Counted from the first letter of the stretch, positions 44,346-54,250 are shown. The stretch: 64,000 nucleotides of DNA from Bradyrhizobium sp. Gha (GCF_900113735.1 NZ_FOQM01000011.1:108086-172085); one strand, 5' to 3'. The notes: generated from the letters alone by a model not told the origin. Numbers and translations: made by a program.

Positions 44346-45283
44346 TCCAACTCCAAGATCGATTGAGAATTCAGAAATTCGTCGACGGCCCAACTACTGG
44401 GCATCGAGCTCTGGGCTCCGCGTCGCGTCACACATAGGGCGGCAACCGCGAGCGCCTTTTTGATCGCTTCTCGTATCGGCAACCGGTGGGCAAGCGAGGC
44501 TGCGAAAGCTCCATTGAAAGCATCGCCCGCCGCTGTCGTATCGACGACCTTCACAGGAAATGCCCGCAGCGCAAAAGTCGCACTGGCGTCGGCGTAATAA
44601 GCTCCCTGCGCACCCAAGGTGATCAGCGCTGCTTTGGGCCCCAGATCGAGAAGCTTTCCCGCCGCATGGGCGGCGCTGTCGAAGTCATGCACCTCGACAC
44701 CGGTGAGCTCGAAAGCTTCTGTCTGGTTTGGGGTGACGAAATCGACACTCCTCCAGGCCGCGGACGACAGGCCCGTCCGCACTGGGGCGGGATTGAAAAT
44801 GAGATCGAATCCCTTTGCGCTCTTCAATGCAAAGAGGTGATTGAGCGCGGGGACCGGCATGCCCATCTCGGCAACGACGATTGCGTCCCGCTCAATGAAC
44901 TCGGCCGCCTTCTCGACCATGCTCGGTGTGACGTTTGCATTTGCTCCCGGGTCTATGACAATCATGTTGGAGCCGTCGTCACCGACGAGGACGAGAGCAG
45001 AACCGGATATCTCGCTTGGGCTTACCTCAATGGCATCGAGACGGACGCCGGCCTCACGCAAGGCTTGCAGCAACGATCGACCAGCATCGTCATCGCCAAG
45101 CCGGGTGTAGAAGCTCGGCCGAAGTCCCAATCGAGCCGCGGCCACCGCTTGATTGGCGCCCTTGCCTCCCGCATTCTGCTTTAAGCTTCCCATAAGGCTT
45201 TCACCCGGCGTTGGAAGCCGCTCGACGTTGAAGCAGAGGTCGAGATTGGTCGTTCCGAAAAACATCAATGGCCTGGGGCTCAT
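44342..45283 (-). CDS. rbsK: Ribokinase-family sugar kinase
   Basis: This 313-aa PfkB-family kinase has NAGGKGANQAVAAARLG near residues 37-53 and DTTAAGDAFNGAFAASLA with the catalytic Asp. Length and motifs fit ribokinase. It overlaps the permease stop by ATGA and the following SDR start by ATGA. It probably phosphorylates the sugar imported by this operon; ribose itself is not certain as CUT1 transporters usually take larger sugars or polyols. Confidence 0.88.
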   Translation of the reverse strand: MSPRPLMFFGTTNLDLCFNVERLPTPGESLMGSLKQNAGGKGANQAVAAARLGLRPSFYTRLGDDDAGRSLLQALREAGVRLDAIEVSPSEISGSALVLVGDDGSNMIVIDPGANANVTPSMVEKAAEFIERDAIVVAEMGMPVPALNHLFALKSAKGFDLIFNPAPVRTGLSSAAWRSVDFVTPNQTEAFELTGVEVHDFDSAAHAAGKLLDLGPKAALITLGAQGAYYADASATFALRAFPVKVVDTTAAGDAFNGAFAASLAHRLPIREAIKKALAVAALCVTRRGAQSSMPSSWAVDEFLNSQSILELE

Positions 45284-46140
45284 TTCACGGCCCCAAAGGT
45301 AAGACCACGTTCGAGATGACGCTGGCCAAGGATGATCAGGACGATCGGCACGATCATGGTCACCACCAGACCCGCAGCCATGACTGGATAGAACTGAACG
45401 CCCGGATTAAGCAGCTTGAGCAGGGCGACGGTTACCGGTGCTTTAGTCGAACTGAGGATCAGGCCGAGAGCGAAGTTGTGCCAGGCAAGCAAGAAAATAA
45501 GCAATGAAGCGCCGATCAGGCCGGGCTTTAGCAGCGGAAGAACGATGTGCCAGACAACACGGTATGGCTTTGCACCATCCATCGCGGCCGCCTCCTCAAT
45601 GTCCTTGGGAATGTCCTCGATATATGAACGGCTCAGCCAAACGATCATTGGCAGCGTGACGACCTGATAAACCCAGATCATGCCAAAATAAGTGTCATAA
45701 AGACCAACTGTCTGGAACACGCTGAACAGCGGTATGACGACAAGGAGCACCGGGGCGAAGCGGAAGCCCAGAATGAAAAATGCGATGTCTTCCTTCATGG
45801 GGAGATCACGCCGCGCCAAGACGTAGCCTGCGGGCACCCCTGCGATCAGCGATACGAGCACCGCACCCAGCGAGATCACGAGGCTATTGGTGACCGGGGT
45901 CAGGAAATCAACCTTGATGGTACCGTAGCTTGTTGCCCCCGCTTGGGCGGCATCGAATAAGACGCGGAAGTTTTCGAATGTTGGAGTGAAGACAAAGCGC
46001 GGCGGCCAGGTCATGACCTCAGCCTGCTGCTTCAGCGACATCATGACGATCCAGACCAGCGGAAATGTCAGGATCAGCGTACAGGCAACAACCAGCGCAT
46101 TGAGGAACAAGCTTGCAGGCGTTGAGCGATTAAAACGCAT
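45280..46140 (-). CDS. Sugar ABC transporter permease, MalG type
   Basis: The 286-aa protein has six hydrophobic segments and the EAA-type loop EAAAMDGAKPYRVVWHIVLPLLKPG that contacts the ATPase. The first helix FLNALVVACTLILTFPLVW follows a short polar N-terminus. Stop overlaps the kinase start. Confidence 0.94.
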   Translation of the reverse strand: MRFNRSTPASLFLNALVVACTLILTFPLVWIVMMSLKQQAEVMTWPPRFVFTPTFENFRVLFDAAQAGATSYGTIKVDFLTPVTNSLVISLGAVLVSLIAGVPAGYVLARRDLPMKEDIAFFILGFRFAPVLLVVIPLFSVFQTVGLYDTYFGMIWVYQVVTLPMIVWLSRSYIEDIPKDIEEAAAMDGAKPYRVVWHIVLPLLKPGLIGASLLIFLLAWHNFALGLILSSTKAPVTVALLKLLNPGVQFYPVMAAGLVVTMIVPIVLIILGQRHLERGLTFGAVK

Positions 46141-46150
46141 CTTTGCCTCC

Positions 46151-47113
46151 CTAGCTTACGCGCTGCCGGACCAGCCGCCACAATTTCACCATTGCCGCCG
46201 TCCCAAGAAGTGCGATCAACCAATTGACAACCATGAGCGCAGCACCACGCCCGAAGGCGAGATTTTGAAAGGCAGTGATGTAGGCGCGGACCGAGAGCAC
46301 GGAGGTACTGTCACCGGGCCCCCCCTGGGTTGTTCCGAAGATGATATCAAATTGATTGAGCGACTCGATCAGCCGAAAGACTGCGGCAATCAGGATGTAC
46401 GGGGCGATAAGCGGAAGCTCGATGTGGAGGAAAGTCGCCCAACCCTTGGCGCCATTGACCCGCGCGGCTTCTCTGATCTCCTCGTTGATGCCCTGCAAAC
46501 CGGCGAAGATGATGAGGGCAAAAAATGGTGTGTAAGTCCATATGTCGATGAAAACGAGCGAGAACATCGCCGTACCGACGTCCGAAATCCAGGCGAACCG
46601 GCCGATCCCGACAAGCGAAAGCAAATAATTCAGGATCCCGTTTTGTGGATCCATCATAGTGGTCCACATCAAGGCGACGCTCATCGGCGGCAATACCAAC
46701 GGAAGGAGAATGACAGGCCGCATCAGTCTGGCAAGGAACACACCGCTTGCGAACAATTTGGCGAGCGCAAGCCCAAAGAACGCTTCGGCGAGCACCGCGG
46801 AGCAGGCATACGCCGTAGTTGCCCGCACGCTGTTCCAGAAATCCTGAGTCTTGATTGCCGCTTCATAGTTCGTCAATCCGATGAAGCGGACCAGGGGACG
46901 ACCGAATTTGAGATCGGTCAGCGATTGGAAGACGCCATAGAAAAACAGAAAAAGAAATCCAAGCAGGATGATGATCGCAGGAGCAATCGCAACAAGGCTC
47001 CACCAGTCGATGGCATGTCGCTTGGCGTTTTGCACCTGCTCGTTTTTGTGCGGTGCCAGCTGGCCCAACGATGATTGTAGCGTCACGGTTGCGTCGATGC
47101 CTCGAAGCTTCAT
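46151..47113 (-). CDS. Sugar ABC transporter permease, MalF type
   Basis: The 320-aa protein has an N-terminal tail of about 30 polar residues, then six membrane segments and the EAA loop EAARVNGAKGWATFLHIELPLIAP. It lies 10 bp before the MalG-type gene and 67 bp after the binding-protein gene. Confidence 0.94.
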   Translation of the reverse strand: MKLRGIDATVTLQSSLGQLAPHKNEQVQNAKRHAIDWWSLVAIAPAIIILLGFLFLFFYGVFQSLTDLKFGRPLVRFIGLTNYEAAIKTQDFWNSVRATTAYACSAVLAEAFFGLALAKLFASGVFLARLMRPVILLPLVLPPMSVALMWTTMMDPQNGILNYLLSLVGIGRFAWISDVGTAMFSLVFIDIWTYTPFFALIIFAGLQGINEEIREAARVNGAKGWATFLHIELPLIAPYILIAAVFRLIESLNQFDIIFGTTQGGPGDSTSVLSVRAYITAFQNLAFGRGAALMVVNWLIALLGTAAMVKLWRLVRQRVS

Positions 47114-47180
47114 CGCTCACTTCTCGAAAGATACTCGGGCGTTGTGGGGGCGGCAATCCGCTGATGCCGCCCCGGTCGCC

Positions 47181-48563
47181 TTACATGGAAGAGCGGATCT
47201 CGGAGGCGAGGTCGGTCAATGTCGCCTTCACGTCGGCGCCATTGACCATCTTCTGCATGGCAACTGCCCAGGCGTTCATGGCCTCTGCAAACCCTACGCG
47301 CGGCGTAAAGGCGAGCGCAGCCCTGTCCTGTACGGTCTTGAAGGTGTCGACGAAATTTGTGAATTCCGGCTTAGCGACGTAGTCAAGCCAAACCTTGTCG
47401 CTCCAGGTTGAAGCGCGCGGGGAGTTCACGAGCTTGCCGGCGATGGCACCGTTCAGCTCGACCTGCTTTGACGTCGCCCACTGAATGAACAGCCAGGCCG
47501 CTCCCTTCTTCTGGGAAGCAGCATTGATGGCTAGCGACCAGATCCAGATGTTCGATTCGAAAGTCTTTCCGTTCGGAGCGCGCAGCGGGGGAGCGAAGGC
47601 GATCTTGCCCGAGGCGGGCTTGCCGGCAACATCGTTCCAGAACCCGAACATGTTGGAATCGATCGCCATCGCTGTCCGACCGGAATTGATGCCATCGACC
47701 ACCTGGTACCAATTGTCATTGGCAAAGGATGGGGCAGCACACTTCTTGATCATCTCCACGTAGTCCTTGTGGAAGGCGATCGACTCGGGCGAATCGAGAC
47801 CGGTTTCCAACTTGCCGTTCTTCACGACGAAGTCGTGCACTCCGTAGGACTTGGCGATCGAGATCGCGGCCGTGTGGATGCTGCTCCAAAAGCGCACTCC
47901 CCGCACACCTAAGGGAGTGATCGCTGGATCGACAGATTTCAGCTTGTCGCATGCCGCCGACATTTCCGGCGGGGTTGTCGGAACTTTGATACCGTGCTTC
48001 TCCAGAATGTCCTTACGGTAGAACAATTGGATGTTTTCGAACCCGTGCGGGATGGCCCACACTTGACCCCGGCCCGCTTCGATCTGCCCGCCATTGACTT
48101 GCCAGGTCAGCGCGTCACGCAATGCGGGGAAGAAGTCTTTGTAGTCATAGCTTGCCGATGTGAGCTCAGGGTCGTTCAGATAGCGGTCGAGCGGCTCAAG
48201 CAGTTGGCCGGGCGCGAGATCCCAAGCCGGCTGAATCCCAGTGCCGACGACGTCCCACGAGGGGGATTTCGTGCTCAGCTGGATGGTCAGCTTATTCCAA
48301 TAGGCGTCGTCCGGATAAAGCTCGGGCGTCACCTTAATACCTGTCAACTTCTCGAACTCAGGCAGCTGTGCGGCAACGGCGTCAGCATACGGATGGATGT
48401 CGTAAGCCCACACGATCGACGCGCCCTCGAACTGTCGCCAGTTGATATCATCCGCTTTGGCCTGGAAAGATCCGGCCGCACCGGCAAACAGAGTTGAGCA
48501 AATCAGAGCGGCTTTGACAAAGTGAGAAGAATGGCCGCTCGATGCGGTTAGCGTCCTTGGCAT
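47181..48563 (-). CDS. Sugar ABC transporter binding protein, family 1
   Basis: This 460-aa extracellular solute-binding protein starts with a Sec-type signal ending near GAAGSFQAKADDINW. Family motifs include FEKLTGIKVTPELYPDDAYWNKL and the tail AVAMQKMVNGADVKATL. It is the first gene of the operon running to 39834: binding protein, two permeases, kinase, SDR, HAD phosphatase, ATPase and regulator. A TGGGTA direct repeat lies 119 bp upstream. Confidence 0.93.
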   Translation of the reverse strand: MPRTLTASSGHSSHFVKAALICSTLFAGAAGSFQAKADDINWRQFEGASIVWAYDIHPYADAVAAQLPEFEKLTGIKVTPELYPDDAYWNKLTIQLSTKSPSWDVVGTGIQPAWDLAPGQLLEPLDRYLNDPELTSASYDYKDFFPALRDALTWQVNGGQIEAGRGQVWAIPHGFENIQLFYRKDILEKHGIKVPTTPPEMSAACDKLKSVDPAITPLGVRGVRFWSSIHTAAISIAKSYGVHDFVVKNGKLETGLDSPESIAFHKDYVEMIKKCAAPSFANDNWYQVVDGINSGRTAMAIDSNMFGFWNDVAGKPASGKIAFAPPLRAPNGKTFESNIWIWSLAINAASQKKGAAWLFIQWATSKQVELNGAIAGKLVNSPRASTWSDKVWLDYVAKPEFTNFVDTFKTVQDRAALAFTPRVGFAEAMNAWAVAMQKMVNGADVKATLTDLASEIRSSM

Positions 48564-48681
48564 CAGTCCCTCCTCTGGGCTCTTTGGCCCTCAAATTCAC
48601 GAGCCTCTCGTCTTCCAGGGGCGCAGTGTTGGGAACGCTAGCCGTGATTGTCTGCCTATATGCGCCCATTCAGATCGAAGT

Positions 48682-48697
48682 TGGGTACTATTGGGTA
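48682..48697. promoter_or_regulatory. TGGGTA direct-repeat motif, sugar operon
   Basis: TGGGTA-CTAT-TGGGTA: two exact hexamers 10 bp apart, 119 bp upstream of the binding-protein start. Both are preceded by T, giving TTGGGTA. Confidence 0.6.
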
Positions 48698-48859
48698 AGT
48701 CAAGAAACAACATCACAGGAGCCCGCTTCAATAACCATGGGGAGATGATCAATGCAGGCGCATGTTCTGGCCCCGCGGGCCACTGATGCAAAGAAAGCTC
48801 GAGCCCGGGTCGACTGTTCGACCTGTTGCATCAGCAGCTGGTTTGATCTCACCGTTCGT

Positions 48860-49050
48860 CACAGTCGCGGCGATGAGCCCCTACGCGGCGCTACGTCGTC
48901 GGCTTTGAGGGCTGGACGATGTACGAGACCATCGTTCTCGAAGAACGAGCGCGAAGCCAACACCAAGGGCAAAGCCCTCTACGACCTCGACGGTCTGGCC
49001 GACTTCTCGGTCAACGACAGCGGCGAAAGAGTCCTGGCACGTCCAGGTCC
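48860..49050 (+). pseudogene. Remnant of small mobile-element gene
   Basis: Fragments reading VAAMSPYAALRRR and then KALYDLDGLADFSVNDSG in another frame look like one small gene found directly before DNA methylase genes on rhizobial mobile elements. They are out of frame with each other and no start is evident. Confidence 0.4.
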
Positions 49051-49066
49051 TTGAACGGGAGGTGCG

Positions 49067-49750
49067 GTCATCAGCACCAGCCTCTATCCTCTCCTCAACA
49101 CGGTCGCCCATGCCGACTATGTCGACGTAATGCGCCGGATGCAGTCCGCTTCGGTGGATTTCATTCTCCCTGACCGCCCTACTTCTGTCGCGGCCAATCC
49201 CACGATGGGCAGACCATCGCCAACGACCGCGACGACTGGCTCGTGCCCGCCTTCGCCGAAACGCATCGCGTGCTGAAGCCCGGCTCCTTATGTCAGAGCT
49301 TCTGCGGCTGGAATGCCGCCGACAAGTTCATCGGCGCGTGGCGCGCTGCGGGATTTCCGCATGGTGGGCCATATCGTTTTCACCAAGGGATGGCTTCATT
49401 CACTCGCTTCGTCGAGAGCAAGCACGAGCAGGCCTGCCTGCTCGCCAAGGGCGAACCCGCCCGTCCTCTGCATCCAATCGATGACGTCCGCGTTTGGCAT
49501 TACACCGGTAATCGCCTTCATCCAACCCAGAAGCCAATCAAAGTATTGCAGCCGCATATTGAAGCATTCTGTCCTGCCAACCGACTGGTGTTCAAACCGT
49601 TCTGCGGGTCGGCTCGACGTTGGTCGCGGCGCAAACGACGGGCCGTGATTATGCTCACATCGAATTGGATGCGCAGCATTGTGAAACCGCTCGGATGCGG
49701 GTGGCCTGCAATGAGTTGCGCGCTGCCTAGCACGCCCCGGCTCGAGCCGG
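49067..49750 (+). pseudogene. DNA adenine methyltransferase pseudogene
   Basis: Reading across frames gives a D12/N6-N4-methylase: TSLYPLLNTVAHADYVDVMR, QSASVDFIL (where DPPY should follow but the frame breaks), AFAETHRVLKPGSLCQSFCG, then WNAADKFIGAWRAAGF, a second frame shift at about 49355 (GHIVFTKGW), NRLHPTQKPIKVLQPHIEAF and FKPFCGSARR (normally DPFCGSG). At least three indels are needed, and both the catalytic DPPY and the SAM-binding FxGxG regions are damaged. It is a fossil of an island or conjugative-element methylase. Confidence 0.75.
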
Positions 49751-49771
49751 GGCACACCTTGCGTTTCGTCT

Positions 49772-50275
49772 CTACGAGCGCTGCGAGCACGCCTTCCCGG
49801 CAGGTTTCTTGGCGGCGTCTAGACGAATTCCCTCAACTGCTTTCGCTAAACTCGTTAATTCCTTGTACGCATCCGGGCTGTTTTTTTGTCGCTCATCGAT
49901 GATCGGCTTTATCCTATTAAATTGCTGACAATACCAATTACCAGACATCTGCTTGAACGTTGTCAGGTCGTAGACGCCGGAATTTACACCAACTGAAAAC
50001 GCCTCCAGAGCTCTCAGTTGGGCGCGGAGTTCTTTCTCTGGGGTCTCTTTGGAGAGATGAGCTAAATCTAGCTCGGTTCTAACCTTCATCCAAGCATCTA
50101 CCGTTGCTTGTATCTTGCGATTGCGGCTATCTTCCTTAGCTGATTTAGACAAAATATTTGTTGCTCTGACCAGCAAGGCGGTAGCGACAACCAGCAGTAA
50201 CGTAGCCACTCCGGTTAAGAACTCTCCCGGATTTCGGTTTGCATGTTCCAGCAGCTTTTCGAAAAACTCCAGCAT
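49772..50275 (-). CDS. DUF4760-like membrane-anchored protein
   Basis: ATG at 50275 with AGGAGGC upstream (on the minus strand CACAGGAGGCGCC) gives 167 aa. One N-terminal transmembrane helix (GEFLTGVATLLLVVATALLV) is followed by a soluble helical domain. The pattern ALEAFSVGVNSGVYDLTTFKQMSGNWYCQQF matches the DUF4760 family. It may be membrane-tethered. It stands alone after the methylase remnant. Confidence 0.7.
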   Translation of the reverse strand: MLEFFEKLLEHANRNPGEFLTGVATLLLVVATALLVRATNILSKSAKEDSRNRKIQATVDAWMKVRTELDLAHLSKETPEKELRAQLRALEAFSVGVNSGVYDLTTFKQMSGNWYCQQFNRIKPIIDERQKNSPDAYKELTSLAKAVEGIRLDAAKKPAGKACSQRS

Positions 50276-50894
50276 GGCGCCTCCTGTGTGACTGCAGTTA
50301 CAAAGCTAGGATGCCATTAGGCCGCTGCGATTTAGCTTGAAGCTGCTCTATTGCGCGAGGAGCCGTCTCATCTTTAACAAGAATCAAGGAAGTAGCCAAC
50401 GCGATCAGCCCTTGGGTGTCGCGGTTTTCCGTTCTCCACTCGCCGCGCGGATGTAGCCTACTGGCAGTACTCGTTCAGCGGACGTAAAGGCGATCCAAGG
50501 GCTTTGCCCCCGGCGAAAACATCGGACAATAAATGTCCGCTGAATACCATGTCGCCTGGGCTCGTTCTTGGTTTTGGACCAACACTCTTTACTTGGGCCC
50601 CCCTGCAAGATTGCAAGCGGAGGGAAACGGAAGGATTGTGAGGGTGGAATGGCGCGCTTATACATCGCTGCGACATAGGTGCACGGCCAGCACAGGTGCA
50701 TGGCCGTAAGGAGCCGCTCCGCGACAGGTTCATTGGAGGCTGTGGGCGTCGTATCATTTCTCGGCACAGGCGTGAATCCGCGCGGCTCCAACTTACAGAA
50801 CAGTATACGCAAACATAGCAAGCAGCATCTTCTCGCGTCTTCAAATGACGTACAGCAATCGCGCTAGGGCAATTTTACCTTTGAGTCTAGGCGC
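50276..50894. other. No supported gene
   Basis: Frames at 50405-50844 on the minus strand are rich in Pro/Arg/Cys and lack ribosome sites; nothing is supported until the tts-box-like element. Confidence 0.4.
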
Positions 50895-50922
50895 GTCAGC
50901 TTACCGACAGCTGATCTTCATA
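50895..50922 (+). promoter_or_regulatory. tts-box-like element (TtsI site)
   Basis: The sequence starts GTCAGCTTACCGACAGCT and ends CATAA, matching the two half-sites (GTCAGCTT and AAAGCT-like) of the rhizobial tts box with the right spacing. TtsI activates type III secretion genes under NodD/flavonoid control. The element is 41 bp before the effector-like start at 50964. Confidence 0.65.
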
Positions 50923-50963
50923 AAGAGGGAGCCAGACAGCAACACACTCCAACGAGGTGGTCC

Positions 50964-52291
50964 ATGGACCCATTTAACAACGTCAATCCATTCGACCGAG
51001 ACTTCGCTATCTACAACGCCGCTGCGCCACAATCGCAACAGCAGCAAGCGGAGTTCGAGCCGTACTTAAATGAAGTGCCCCAGCCTGATACCGCCGTCAA
51101 CGGCAACCCAGCTTGTCAAGATGCTTACCAACCTCACGTGTCTGAAGAAAACCGTAGGCTCGTCGAGTTGCTGGGTCTTGAGCACCAGAGGTCCGATGGC
51201 CCTCATCCGGAATACGCGCTCGTCGGACGCGAAAACGCTGCTGCGCCGCATAGCGCACCGTCGGAAGCTCTGAATTGGCTGAATGAGCTTGCCGCGGGAC
51301 GTGTCGACAGGAATCTGCTCGAAGGGCTCACGTCTCTCAACTCACCCGTGCCCCATCACCAGGAACCGGATTCAGCCGTTCGACACTTTAACGGGAGTGA
51401 CGGTTACCAGCCGGTTGCGAACGAGCGATCCGAGATCGCTGCCCCTTGCTGGTCGCGATGTTCTCACGGACCAGAATTCCAACTTGCAATTGAGGCCTGC
51501 GAAGAGACAGAGGACGTTCAGCCCGACGGACGGAGATGCGATCGAGCACCAGCTCAGTCCCCCGGATAACTCCGCCGCTCGCCACGTAATGGAAGGCATC
51601 GGCACAACTCTTCGCGCTAGCGATCGACTGGTCCTTCCTTCGGAAAGCTACGATCAGGATCTACTGTTTGCTATGCTGGAGAGCGCCGGCCCATCATCAT
51701 CTGTCGGACCAACAGAGCGTCATGACCGCGCCGAGGATTTGGGAGTGGCAGTCCGCTCCTTCGATCCGCGCCCGGTGATCGACACATGTCAGCTGCGCCC
51801 GAGGGTCGTAGCGTCGTGCCGAGCCAGGACACCCCGCCTGCTCCTTCATAGTCCACAACGACCGCTTCACGGCGCTGTTCGTGCCCGAGGCGGCGATGAA
51901 GGGCAGGATTCCACTCAATTTGTCAGGCGCAACCGTCCATTTCGGATCTCGACCGGAAAGCGTATCGCAACCGAGCGCACAGCCGGCGAATCGGCCCTCG
52001 CCAGCACTGCCTGCACAGATGACAGAGCAAGTAGCTCTGGCTTCCGGCATAGCTGAGACGACACCCCCGGCCCGCAAGATTTACGCCGCATCATTCGCCG
52101 TTCCTGAGGGCTTTTCACACGGCACCCAACCTGCCCCAATCACGATGATCTCGAAGCTCGACCGCTGGGGCCTCTTGCCTGACGCAGCGCAGCCGATGAA
52201 GCAATACGACGTTCGCGGTGAGCTTTACACGGCGCTCGTGGGGCCGGGAGGACCCAATGACATTCGGCTCATCCATCATCCACAAATGTAG
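50964..52291 (+). pseudogene. Broken type III effector-like gene
   Basis: The ATG at 50964 opens MDPFNNVNPFDRDFAIYNAA..., a disordered Gln/Pro/Asn-rich protein. Near 51440 the sensible frame shifts to QLRPAKRQRTFSPTDGDA (a monopartite nuclear-localisation-like run) and on to LFAMLESAGPSSS. Near 51850 it shifts again to IVHNDRFTALFVPEAAMKG and ends with the compact unit RGELYTALVGPGGPNDIRLI at 52291. At least three frame changes are needed. The tts-box-like element upstream and the nuclear-signal-like run fit a secreted effector. The last unit resembles repeats in Bradyrhizobium effectors, but I cannot name it securely. Confidence 0.6.
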
Positions 52292-53000
52292 ACGCCAGGG
52301 ACAGCCGTCCCACGAGGCGCCAATCCCCACAGCTCGAGTAAGCACACACTGGTGGGCTATAAGTTGCTTGAGCCAATCTTGCGAGACTTAGTGGGGCTCG
52401 GGGCCTTGCGGATATGCGGCGTGGCCCCGATACGCTTGCCAACGTCACCGTTTAGCGACTCCCTGTCACGGCGAACAGCTCTCCCCCTTTGTTGCTTGCG
52501 CGGAGCGTGATCACGTTGGCGGCCTAGTCGCACCGAGGCGTTGTACGACGAGATCGACGGTCCCACCGCCGGTCTCCAATCGGTCGCTCTTTGGTGCAAT
52601 ATTGCCCATATCTCTAGTTTTGTCTGCACGCCCAAGGCTAGGAACGGTTGGGATCGACGCGGTAGGCCCGAAGGCGGCTCTTCGAAGCCCTGATTGAGGA
52701 CATGTCAACGCTTGCCTGGCTGCCGAAATTCTAGCGTGGCGCTGCGCTGAGAGGTCCGGGTCACGGTCCGGCATGAAATCGATCGACTTGGATCTTTGCT
52801 CCGCGCCCCACTGATTTACAGCCTTCTAGCGTCAGCACGAGCCGGTGCCGCGCAGCGCGATCCGCAGTAGGCCGCCGAACGAATGCTGAGGAACTCCGAA
52901 GTGTGATGGAAGCGGTATAAAGGCCTACCAATCCATGGAGGAGATTTCGCACTTGACGCGAGCTAGCTTGCGGGCGTTAGTTGTTTGGGAGCTTTCTTCG
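52292..53000. other. No supported gene
   Basis: Minus-strand frames (52357-52952) look like chance frames. Composition is more AT-rich towards the SET gene. No regulatory element was recognised. Confidence 0.4.
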
Positions 53001-53420
53001 ATGTTGATCGTTGACACTATTTTGAAGCCAGATCAGTTTGGCGGCATCGGTCTTTTCTCCCCCACTCATTTGCCAAAAGATGCTTTAGTTTGGATTCACA
53101 ACCCGATCGTTGACATCGCGGTGACGCCCGAGCAATACAAGGCTCTAGCTCCAACATTTCAAGCTCTGCTTGATAAACATGCCTATCCTAGAGACCACAA
53201 AGCTAATGACGGCGTCGTCGAGTACAATGCTGACAACGCCCGGTTCATGAACCACAGCAGTTGCCCAAACACATATCAAGGCGATCATTGCCGCATTTAC
53301 ACGGCCCGTGACATTAAACCCGGTGAAGAACTGACGTGTGATTACTTGTCGTTCGATCCAAGCTGTGACTTATCGTGGAATAAAGAGGAATCGCCGAACG
53401 TTTGTGCCGCAACGGTCTAA
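53001..53420 (+). CDS. SET-domain protein (139 aa)
   Basis: ATG at 53001 gives MLIVDTILKPDQFGGIGLFS..., the N-terminal GxG strand of a SET domain; the frame is open to 52935. The cofactor motif RFMNHSSCPNTYQGD (canonical RFxNHSCxPN with one extra Ser) and the GEELTCDYLSFDPSCD strand with the catalytic Tyr are both present. This is nearly a minimal SET domain, which methylates lysines using SAM. The gene lies 0.7 kb from the broken effector, in unusually low-GC DNA, suggesting acquisition. It could act on a bacterial protein or be an effector acting in the plant. Confidence 0.85.
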   Translation: MLIVDTILKPDQFGGIGLFSPTHLPKDALVWIHNPIVDIAVTPEQYKALAPTFQALLDKHAYPRDHKANDGVVEYNADNARFMNHSSCPNTYQGDHCRIYTARDIKPGEELTCDYLSFDPSCDLSWNKEESPNVCAATV

Positions 53421-54250
53421 GTAGATGTGTATGGAGTTTGCGGTCTGACGATGTGATTGTCGACGAATTTCATGGCAACTGTTTGCGCTGATGCTCGCCA
53501 TCGAACGTCGCGACTTTTCCAAGATGCTCGGCGAACTTAAGAACGCAGGTTTCGAGGGAGATCGCTCTGCGCAAACAGTGGAGTGACACATCCGGGGAGC
53601 GCTTTCAAAATTGCAAGCGTGTGACCTTGAGTTCACTGGATCTGTAGAGTCTACTCTCGGTAAGATAGGAGCGAACGCGCCCGATCTTGCACTTGCTAGC
53701 AGGTGCGATCTTGACACGTTCGGCTAACTTCCGTCGCGTCGAAGACGATCAGCGCGTCGACCTTGAAGCAGAGGCAGCACTCCTCGCCTCGCCCGTAGTC
53801 ACCCTTTTCCGAAACTGACACTTACGCGCGCTGAATTCGTAGCGACCGGCTGCACGCCATGCGCGCCAGCTCGCGCATTGAAAGAAAACATTGCGCTTCA
53901 AATCACTGCGTTGATCCAAGCTGGATTTTTTTGTGAATACTCGAAAGGCTTGAAATAGTGGATGAGCGCGTGCGTGCCCAGCACTGTCGCGCAATATAGG
54001 AGCTGTCGAGTTGAATTTGTCGGCCTCGAAACCATTGTCGGAAAGCTGACGCGACACACTCTCGGAAAGGCCTTGCAGGCTATGATTCAGTTCGGCACGC
54101 GGTTTGCTCCCGCCGTGACATCGTCACCAATCTTCGTGGGGTGATCTTCGGAGCGGCCTTCGCACGTTGTGGCGTTTCTGGTCGGCTCCGATGGTTTGCC
54201 TTTCGGGGAGGTTAGCGAGCCGGGCTCTGCCCGGAGGAAGTACAATCTTT
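53421..54250. other. No intact gene; possible remnants
   Basis: A plus-strand frame at 53962-54144 reading LETIVGKLTRHTLGKALQAM and a frame near 53870 reading KENIALQITALIQAG look protein-like but cannot be joined or named. Confidence 0.3.

Noticed and set aside
45986..47074. Long plus-strand frame (362 aa) opposite the permease genes
   Set aside because: Shadow of the MalF/MalG-type permeases; composition is Asp/Arg/Gly-rich and unlike a real protein.
39834..48563. Sigma54 (-24/-12) promoters before the operons that carry the AAA/Fis regulator
   Set aside because: No TGGCAC-N5-TTGCA match was seen in the upstream regions examined, consistent with the missing GAFTGA loop.
50405..50844. Minus-strand frames of 138 and 128 aa
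   Set aside because: Two overlapping frames with odd composition and no start signals; neither looks coding.
54025..54060. Possible second tts box on the minus strand (GTCAGCTTTCCGACAA)
   Set aside because: Only the first half-site fits; the second half and downstream spacing do not, and no effector-like gene follows.
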